Shown here in pieces: positions 59,027 to 64,000 of a DNA stretch of 64,000 nucleotides (position 1 is its first letter; each line of letters starts with the position of its first letter). This stretch comes from JBFWRK01 sp050248955. GTDB taxonomy: Bacteria > Actinomycetota > Acidimicrobiia > Acidimicrobiales > Ilumatobacteraceae. The stretch lies in NCBI GenBank assembly GCA_050248955.1, contig JBFWRK010000019.1, positions 1 through 64,000 of the forward strand, given 5' to 3'. The translations under genes and the position numbers were made by a program. The notes beneath the pieces were generated by a model. That model ran no database searches and was not told the DNA's origin. It was given only the letters and a program-made list of their open reading frames with translations.

Positions 59027-59719
59027 ATGTTCGACGGAAAGTTCCGTGCACCGGTCGAGCGCGCGGTGAAGCCGATCGGCAACGCTCTGCGACGTACGGG
59101 GCTCACGCCCGACCACCTCACGGTCGCCGGCATCGTGATCGCCGTCGGTGCCGCCGTCATGATCGCCCAGGGTCGGCTGATCCTCGGCCTCGTGCTCGTC
59201 ATCCTCGCCGCGCTGCCAGACCTGTTCGACGGCGCGCTGGCAAAGGCGTCGGACGCGTCGAGCCAGCGGGGCGCGTTCTTCGACTCCGTGATCGACCGCC
59301 TGACGGACGCGACGCTGTTCGGCGGCGTGGCCTGGTACCTCGCCTCGAGCGACAGCGCGCACATGTCGATCCTGCCGTTCGCGATCATGGCCGCGTCGTC
59401 GGTCATCTCGTACGAGCGGGCCAAGGCCGAGTCGCTGGGGCTCGATGCCAAGGGCGGTCTCATGGAACGGGCGGAGCGGATCATCCTGCTCTGCGTCGGC
59501 CTGCTGTTCTCGTCGATCCTCGTGCCGATCCTGTGGTTGATGCTCGTGCTCACCGGCATCACCGCGGTGCAACGATTCGTGAAGGTGTGGCGGCAGGCTG
59601 CCGTCGCGCCGGTCACCGAAGCGCGCCGCGAGCTGCGTCGGTCGAGGCGGAAGTCCCGCCGGATCGCCCGCTCGCACCGCATGACCCAGGTTCGGGTGAA
59701 GCGCCGACCCCAGGCGTGA
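59027..59719 (+). CDS. pgsA: CDP-alcohol phosphatidyltransferase (phosphatidylinositol-phosphate synthase-like)
   Basis: 230-residue membrane enzyme with about six helices. The CDP-alcohol motif is DLFDGALAKASDASSQRGAF followed by FDSVID, that is D-G-x2-A-K-x8-G-x3-D-x3-D; the usual Arg is Lys here. The PGSC-type start MFDGKFRAPVERAVKPIGNAL matches mycobacterial PgsA1, which makes phosphatidylinositol phosphate. It ends in a basic tail (RRELRRSRRKSRR). Its stop overlaps patA (GTGA). Confidence 0.92.
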   Translation: MFDGKFRAPVERAVKPIGNALRRTGLTPDHLTVAGIVIAVGAAVMIAQGRLILGLVLVILAALPDLFDGALAKASDASSQRGAFFDSVIDRLTDATLFGGVAWYLASSDSAHMSILPFAIMAASSVISYERAKAESLGLDAKGGLMERAERIILLCVGLLFSSILVPILWLMLVLTGITAVQRFVKVWRQAAVAPVTEARRELRRSRRKSRRIARSHRMTQVRVKRRPQA

Positions 59720-60633
59720 GCGACGATCCACAGAAGCGGCTGCTCGACGCGGTCACCGCGTCCGGCTACAAGGCCGGCTCGCTCGCCGCGCAGCTGACAC
59801 CCGGGCCGGTTGCCCAGGCGGCGGCGTCGTTCCTCGGTGTCGGACTCTCACAGGGCATGCGCTCGCGGCGCTCGATGATCGAACGCCACCTGCAGCGCGT
59901 GAACCCGTCGCTCGAGGGGTTTGCCCTCCGGCGGGCGGTGCAGGGCGCGTTCGACTCCTACGCGCGCTACTGGGTGGAGAGCTTCAAGGTGCCGACGCTC
60001 TCGAAGCGCGCCGTCGAGCGGGCGTTCACGACCGAGGGCTACACCGAGCACGTGCTCGGTGCGCTCGAGCACGGCAAGGGCGTCGTGGTCGCGCTGCCGC
60101 ACCTCGGCGGCTGGGAGTGGGCCGGCCGCTGGCTCGCCGATCAGGGCCACCGGGTCAGCGTCGTGGTCGAGCCACTCGACAACAAGGAGCTGTTCGACTG
60201 GTTCGTCGAGCTGCGCAGCAAGCTCGGCATGCACGTCATCCCGCTCGGCCCTGAGGCCGGCCCGACCGTGATCCGGGCGCTGAAGGCGAACGAGATCGTG
60301 TGCCTGCTGTCCGACCGGGACATCCAGCGCACCGGCGTCGAGGTCGAGTTCTTCGGCGAGCGCACGACGCTGCCGGCCGGCCCGGCGACCGTGGCGTTGC
60401 GGACCGGCGCCGCGCTCGTCCCGACCGCGACGTACTTCACGGATCGATACAACGGCCACCACGCCGTCGTACGACCGCCGATCCCGACACAGCGGCGAGG
60501 CCGCCTCCGCGATGACGTCACCCGCATCACCCAGCACCTCGCCCGCGAGCTCGAGCTGCTCATCGGCCGCGCCCCGGAGCAGTGGCACCTGTTCCAACCG
60601 AACTGGCCCTCCGACCCCGGTTACTACGACTGA
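59716..60633 (+). CDS. patA: Phosphatidylinositol mannoside acyltransferase (PatA-like)
   Basis: 305-residue acyltransferase of the LpxL/PatA group. The catalytic motif is LPHLGGWEWAGRW (His-x4-Glu); further motifs are VVVEPLDNKELFDWFVELRSKLGM, LLSDRDIQRTGVEVEFFGERTTLP and the final WHLFQPNWPSDPG. In mycobacteria PatA adds a fatty acyl group to the mannose of PIM1. GTG 59716 overlaps pgsA by 4 bp. The mannosyltransferase pimA, which usually follows, is not present downstream here. Confidence 0.88.
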   Translation: MSDDPQKRLLDAVTASGYKAGSLAAQLTPGPVAQAAASFLGVGLSQGMRSRRSMIERHLQRVNPSLEGFALRRAVQGAFDSYARYWVESFKVPTLSKRAVERAFTTEGYTEHVLGALEHGKGVVVALPHLGGWEWAGRWLADQGHRVSVVVEPLDNKELFDWFVELRSKLGMHVIPLGPEAGPTVIRALKANEIVCLLSDRDIQRTGVEVEFFGERTTLPAGPATVALRTGAALVPTATYFTDRYNGHHAVVRPPIPTQRRGRLRDDVTRITQHLARELELLIGRAPEQWHLFQPNWPSDPGYYD

Positions 60634-60747
60634 TCAAGTACCGGTGTTCGCTACACGACCAGCAGGTGGACCGCTCCCGGTCGAGCTCGGTCGCTGTTCC
60701 ACGCCGTTCATGTCAGCGAATCGCCTTCCAGGCAGGATCCCGGATTC
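60634..60747. other. Intergenic sequence after patA with one copy of the TGTCAGCGA motif
   Basis: No gene is evident. TTCATGTCAGCGA at 60708-60720 repeats, with one difference, as TTCGTGTCAGCGA at 60745-60757. Confidence 0.6.
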
Positions 60748-60787
60748 GTGTCAGCGATCTGGCGCCTCAGCGCCGGTTCGCTGACAC
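60748..60787. repeat. Long hairpin built on inverted GTGTCAGCGA arms
   Basis: GTGTCAGCGA (60748-60757) and TCGCTGACAC (60778-60787) pair perfectly; inner bases add a further stem of six or seven pairs. It probably ends the pgsA-patA transcript. The same core also occurs 37 bp upstream as a direct copy. Confidence 0.8.
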
Positions 60788-60868
60788 GGACCATCTCTGC
60801 TGACGTCGTCCGGCCTGTTCGAGTGCCCCGCGGACGTCGTCGGCCACCGGTGGTTCGACGCCGGCGCG

Positions 60869-60874
60869 TACGAT
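60869..60874 (+). promoter_or_regulatory. -10 box (TACGAT), leaderless start
   Basis: TACGAT lies 8 nt before the GTG at 60883, which supports that start over the upstream GTG at 60748. Confidence 0.45.
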
Positions 60875-60882
60875 CCGCTGCG

Positions 60883-61596
60883 GTGGATGTCGAGCCGCTC
60901 GTCACCGAGATCGAAGCCGACCTGCGTGCGCGTGGCGTGCCGGAGCGCGCGGCGAGCGAGAAGGCGTACTTGAAGAGCGAGCTCGAGCACTACGGCGCGT
61001 CGATGCCGGCGATCCGCGCCGTCGCCAAGTCGGTCAGGCAACGACATCCCGACCTCGACCACGACGACCTCGTCGCCCTCGTCGAGGCGCTCTGGGCGGC
61101 ACCCGTGCACGAGCATCGAATGGTGACCGTCGAGTTGCTCGACCTCTACTCGGACCGGCTCGGGCCGGATGACATGGCACTCCTCGAACGGCTGCTGCGG
61201 GCGTCGCGAACATGGGCGCTCGTCGACGGACTCGCGGCGTCGGTGGTCGGCACCGTCGTGGAGCGTCACCCGGCATCGGCCGTGGTGCTCGATCGGTGGG
61301 CCACGGACGACGACTTCTGGATCCGCAGGTCGGCGCTGCTCGCACTGCTCGTTCCGCTACGTCGCGGGGAGGGCGACTTCGAGCGGTTCACGCGGTACGC
61401 GGATGCGATGCTCGAGGAGAAGGAGTTCTTCATCCGCAAGGCGATCGGCTGGGTGCTGCGCGACACGGCGAGGAAGCGGCCGACGATGGTCTACGACTGG
61501 TTCCTCCCGCGGGCCGGCCGAGCGTCCGGCGTGACGGTGCGCGAAGTGGTCAAACCGTTGTCCGCCGAGCAACGCGCCGCCGTGCTCGACTCGTGA
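60883..61596 (+). CDS. DNA alkylation repair family protein (HEAT-like, AlkD type)
   Basis: 237-residue all-helical HEAT-repeat protein of the AlkD/AlkC-like family. Seen: SELEHYGASMPAIRAVAKSVRQ, EALWAAPVHEHRMVTVELLDLY, WALVDGLAASVVGTVVE (Trp-x-x-x-Asp), DDDFWIRRSALLALLVPLR and EKEFFIRKAIGWVLRDTARKRP. AlkD removes bulky or charged alkyl bases from DNA. GTG 60883 is favoured by length and the -10 box; upstream translation runs through the hairpin. It stands alone. Confidence 0.88.
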   Translation: MDVEPLVTEIEADLRARGVPERAASEKAYLKSELEHYGASMPAIRAVAKSVRQRHPDLDHDDLVALVEALWAAPVHEHRMVTVELLDLYSDRLGPDDMALLERLLRASRTWALVDGLAASVVGTVVERHPASAVVLDRWATDDDFWIRRSALLALLVPLRRGEGDFERFTRYADAMLEEKEFFIRKAIGWVLRDTARKRPTMVYDWFLPRAGRASGVTVREVVKPLSAEQRAAVLDS

Positions 61597-61612
61597 TCGA
61601 CGCGGACGGCGC

Positions 61613-62614
61613 TCAGCGCGTCGGGCGCAGGAGCAGGAGGGTGTCGTACTCGAGCTCGGGGACGCGCCGGCCGCTGGCGGCCATCACGATCGAGGGGAAG
61701 CTGCCGTCGAGGTGGCCCCGGGCTTGGCCCGCGAGTCCGAGCCCCCAGCGCACGGTGCCGAGCACGCGCCACCACTCGAAGCGCCCGTCGTCCCAGCGCC
61801 CGCCGGCGGCCACGTACGCGGATCTGAGCGCGTCGACCGGACCGAGACCGCCGACGGTGCGCGCGTCCTCGCGGAACCGCCACATTCGTTGACAGGGCCA
61901 GGCGAGGTCCTCCATCGGATCGCCGACGCGGGCCGTCTCCCAGTCGAGGATCGCCCGGAGGCCGTCCTCGCCGACGATGATGTTCCCCGTGCGGATGTCG
62001 GTGTGCACGATCGTCTGACGGTCGGGCTCCGCCGGCGCGTTGCGCTGGAGCCAGCGGAGGCCGAAGGCGAACGTCGGTGAGACGTCGAGCAGGAGGTCGA
62101 GCTGCTGCTCGACAACCAGGAGTGCGGTGCTGACCGGGCCGTCGCCCACTGGTCGGGGGAGGACAGCGGGCGCAGCCTCGGGATCGATGCTGTGCAAGCG
62201 GGCCATGGCGTCGCCGAGCTGCGCCACGACGCGGTCGCCGACACCGGCGGCGTGGACGAGGCGCAGCACGCGGCGGGGCACCGTCTCACCGTCGACCGCG
62301 GTGCTGATGAAGAATGGGCCGCCGAGCACCGAGGCATCGGTGCACACGTGATGGACGTGTGGCACCGGGACGCCGGCGCCTTCGGCGAGCGTGCGCACCG
62401 CGGCCTCGCCGGCCACATCGAGGAGCTGGATCGCCGCAGTCGGGATCATCGTGAGCGCGAGTCGCCGCGTGGTGCCGTCCGCGGTCGCGTCGAACAGCGC
62501 GTTGACGCGGCGCGCCCCGGCGGACGCGAGGGTGAGGCCGCGCACGTCGACGGTTCGGCGTTCCTGCTCGGACAGCCACGCGCCGAGGTGCTCCGGGAGC
62601 TGATCGGCCGCCAT
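61613..62614 (-). CDS. Phosphotransferase family protein (APH/ACAD10-type)
   Basis: 333-residue kinase-like protein. Seen: PHVHHVCTDASVLGGPFFIS, the catalytic loop IVHTDIRTGNIIVG (HxDxxxxN), and AILDWETARVGDPMEDLAW. Relatives in actinobacteria are encoded with acyl-CoA dehydrogenases and may phosphorylate hydroxyacyl groups, like human ACAD10/11. ATG 62614 overlaps the DUF6285 stop (TGATG), so they form a pair. It converges with the alkylation-repair gene. Confidence 0.9.
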   Translation of the reverse strand: MAADQLPEHLGAWLSEQERRTVDVRGLTLASAGARRVNALFDATADGTTRRLALTMIPTAAIQLLDVAGEAAVRTLAEGAGVPVPHVHHVCTDASVLGGPFFISTAVDGETVPRRVLRLVHAAGVGDRVVAQLGDAMARLHSIDPEAAPAVLPRPVGDGPVSTALLVVEQQLDLLLDVSPTFAFGLRWLQRNAPAEPDRQTIVHTDIRTGNIIVGEDGLRAILDWETARVGDPMEDLAWPCQRMWRFREDARTVGGLGPVDALRSAYVAAGGRWDDGRFEWWRVLGTVRWGLGLAGQARGHLDGSFPSIVMAASGRRVPELEYDTLLLLRPTR

Positions 62615-62985
62615 CAGTCGCCGGTCCAGTCGTCGTGACCCGGCTTCGAGATGGCGAGGTCGTCGCGCGCCACCTGCATCAGCGCGGCCCACACCTCGGC
62701 CGACCGCTCGTCGTCATCGGCTGCTCCGGCGCGCAACGCGGCAACAAGCGCGGCTCGGAGCTCGACGAGATCCGTGTGCTCGCCATCGACGAGCGGCGCG
62801 ATGGCAGCGCGCTCGCGCTCGGCTCCTGCCGCGGCCAGGCGGAGCTCGCGTTCGACGATCGCGACGAGGCTCGCGGCGACGCGCGCGTGGTGCTGCGCCG
62901 GGCCGTCGAGGGCGGGAACGATCTCGCGTTCGAGCACCTCGGTCACGCACGCGAGGAGCTCGGCTGCCGTCGGTCGTGGCTGCAT
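62614..62985 (-). CDS. DUF6285 domain protein
   Basis: 123-residue helical protein: MQPRPTAAELLACVTEVLERE, VAASLVAIVERELRLAAAGA, LRAALVAALRAGAADDDERS, LMQVARDDLAISKPGHDD. The wording matches DUF6285, small proteins nearly always encoded beside ACAD10-type phosphotransferases and acyl-CoA dehydrogenases; their task is unknown. It starts at ATG 62985, 14 bp after the monooxygenase stop. Confidence 0.82.
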   Translation of the reverse strand: MQPRPTAAELLACVTEVLEREIVPALDGPAQHHARVAASLVAIVERELRLAAAGAERERAAIAPLVDGEHTDLVELRAALVAALRAGAADDDERSAEVWAALMQVARDDLAISKPGHDDWTGD

Positions 62986-62999
62986 GGAGCGACTCGCGA

Positions 63000-64000
63000 T
63001 CAGCCGGCGAGCTCGAACTCGGCGGGCTCGGGACGCTGCGTCCGCTGCCAGTACTCGAGCAGCGTGAACGGCCAGTTCTGGGCGACGTGCCCATGTGCGT
63101 TCTTGTACCAGCTGTTCACGTCGGACCAGCCCCACGCCATCGCCTTGTTGGCCGCGTCGACCGCGACGTTGAACTCGTCGTGCACGTCCTGGCGCACGTC
63201 GAGCGCTCGTCTCTCGTTGCGGAGCAGGAGCTCGAGGCAACCGAGGATGTACCGCACTCCACACTCGGAGAAGTACACGATGCTGCCGTTGATCACGATG
63301 TTGGTGTTCGGGCCGTAGAGGCAGAACAGGTTCGGGAACCCGGGCACCGTGACGCCGAGGTACGCGCGGGCGTCGCCGTGCCACTGCTCGTGCAGATCGC
63401 GGCCGCCGCGACCGGTGACCTTCATCGGTGTCAGGAACTCCGACGCCCGGAAGCCGGTGCCGTAGATGATCACGTCGACGGTGTGCTCGACGCCGTCGCG
63501 GGTGACGATGCCGGTCGGAGTGATCTCCTTGATCTGGTCGGTCACGAGCCGCACGTTGTCGCGCTTCAACGTGTGCGCCCAGATCCCGTTGTCGCGGATG
63601 CCGCGCTTCGCTCCGGGTGGGTACGTCGGCACGACATGGGCGAGCAGGTCCGGTCGGTCACCGAACTCGGCGGTGATGTACTCGGTGAGGAGCTGCCGAG
63701 TGATCTCGTTCATCATCCCGACGGAGGGGCCCTTCGGCTCGAACGCCTCTTCGACACGGACCGCCTCGAGTGCGCCGTCACCCATCTTCCAGAAGATGCA
63801 GAACCGGTTGAACTCGCTGTACGACGGGACGTGTCCGTACAGCCAGCGCAGGCCGTCGGACACCTCGTCGTGGTAGTCGGGCGTCGGCGCCGTCCATGCC
63901 GGCGTGCGCTGGAAGACGTGGAGCTCGCCGACCAGCGGCGCGATCTCGGGGATGAACTGCATCGCGCTCGCGCCCGTGCCGATGACGGCGACGCGCTTGC
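63000..64000 (-). CDS. Flavin-containing (Baeyer-Villiger-type) monooxygenase, 5' end beyond window
   Basis: C-terminal 333 or so residues of a flavoprotein monooxygenase; the N-terminal FAD domain lies off the right edge. The visible part begins in the NADP motif VAVIGTGASAMQF and shows GELHVFQRTPAWTAPTPDYHD (family motif after the NADP domain), RDNVRLVTDQIKEITPTG, DVIIYGTGFRASEFLTPM (the ATG-x-Phe-type motif) and NLFCLYGPNTNIVINGSIV. Such enzymes insert oxygen into ketones. It is upstream of DUF6285 and the phosphotransferase on the same strand, suggesting one catabolic operon. The ATG at 63962 is internal, not the start. Confidence 0.9.
   Translation of the reverse strand, partial: KRVAVIGTGASAMQFIPEIAPLVGELHVFQRTPAWTAPTPDYHDEVSDGLRWLYGHVPSYSEFNRFCIFWKMGDGALEAVRVEEAFEPKGPSVGMMNEITRQLLTEYITAEFGDRPDLLAHVVPTYPPGAKRGIRDNGIWAHTLKRDNVRLVTDQIKEITPTGIVTRDGVEHTVDVIIYGTGFRASEFLTPMKVTGRGGRDLHEQWHGDARAYLGVTVPGFPNLFCLYGPNTNIVINGSIVYFSECGVRYILGCLELLLRNERRALDVRQDVHDEFNVAVDAANKAMAWGWSDVNSWYKNAHGHVAQNWPFTLLEYWQRTQRPEPAEFELAG

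Noticed and set aside
60838..60862. tRNA T-arm-like sequence (GGTTCGACGCC)
   Set aside because: No matching acceptor, D or anticodon arms can be built around it.

Overview
The window is high-GC, gene-dense DNA from an actinobacterium. It carries a mycothiol ligase gene (mshC), an InhA/FabI-like reductase, F420-type LLM oxidoreductases with an F420:NADP oxidoreductase, CarD, and the thrS / HIT / pgsA / patA block known from phosphatidylinositol-mannoside (PIM) producers. Many starts are leaderless (a TAnnnT-type -10 box 6-10 nt before the start codon) or overlap the preceding stop (ATGA/GTGA). An uncultured or marine Acidimicrobiia (Ilumatobacter-like) genome is my best guess; this is inference. 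No rRNA, tRNA or CRISPR array was seen, and no gene-free stretch exceeds 300 bp.

Layout. 1-120: the 5' end of an IS630-type transposase running off the left edge. 121-10397: housekeeping and catabolic genes (PNPOx-like protein, CarD, glutamine-synthetase-like ligase, an ECF sigma coupled to a VOC protein, nuclease-family enzyme, SDR plus PLP decarboxylase, dehydrogenase, 2OG-Fe(II) oxygenase, RidA). 10434-11677: a repeat-rich island in which one AbiEi-like/DUF559 gene lies between two near-identical hairpins. 11727-15716: a flavin oxidoreductase, SDR and P450 operon with a divergent TetR repressor and a clear operator. 15721-19224: aminotransferase, a decayed membrane gene, an ASCH-like protein and an SPFH protein. 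19255-24155: a B12 riboswitch controlling btuFCD-cobO-cobU-cobS. 24193-27664: geranylgeranyl reductase, RsbW-like kinase, CsbD, S4 protein, ROK kinase. 27814-32952: a giant SARP-type regulator divergent from a FAD oxidase, with 11-bp-phased repeats between them. 33054-39089: GNAT, a membrane protein with an unusual RSFEDD domain, cyclase, peptidase, acyl-CoA synthetase.

39135-44217 is the most interesting locus. An intracellular subtilase diverges from an operon of sigma factor, small beta-rich protein and TPR-CHAT protease. This gene set parallels the protease / intermediate / sigma circuit of type III-E CRISPR (Craspase, Csx30, CASP-sigma) but has no CRISPR component.

44256-64000: LLM oxidoreductase, MaoC, acyl-CoA synthetase, lipoprotein, FabI, F420:NADP oxidoreductase, MshC, a PlsC acyltransferase, thrS-HIT, then DUF4032 and EF-G2 genes on the opposite strand, pgsA-patA, a DNA-alkylation-repair-like protein, a phosphotransferase/DUF6285 pair, and a flavin monooxygenase cut by the right edge. 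How the genes cooperate is clearest in the B12 operon (uptake followed by adenosylation and nucleotide-loop assembly), in the TetR-controlled oxidation operon, and in the putative protease-sigma circuit.
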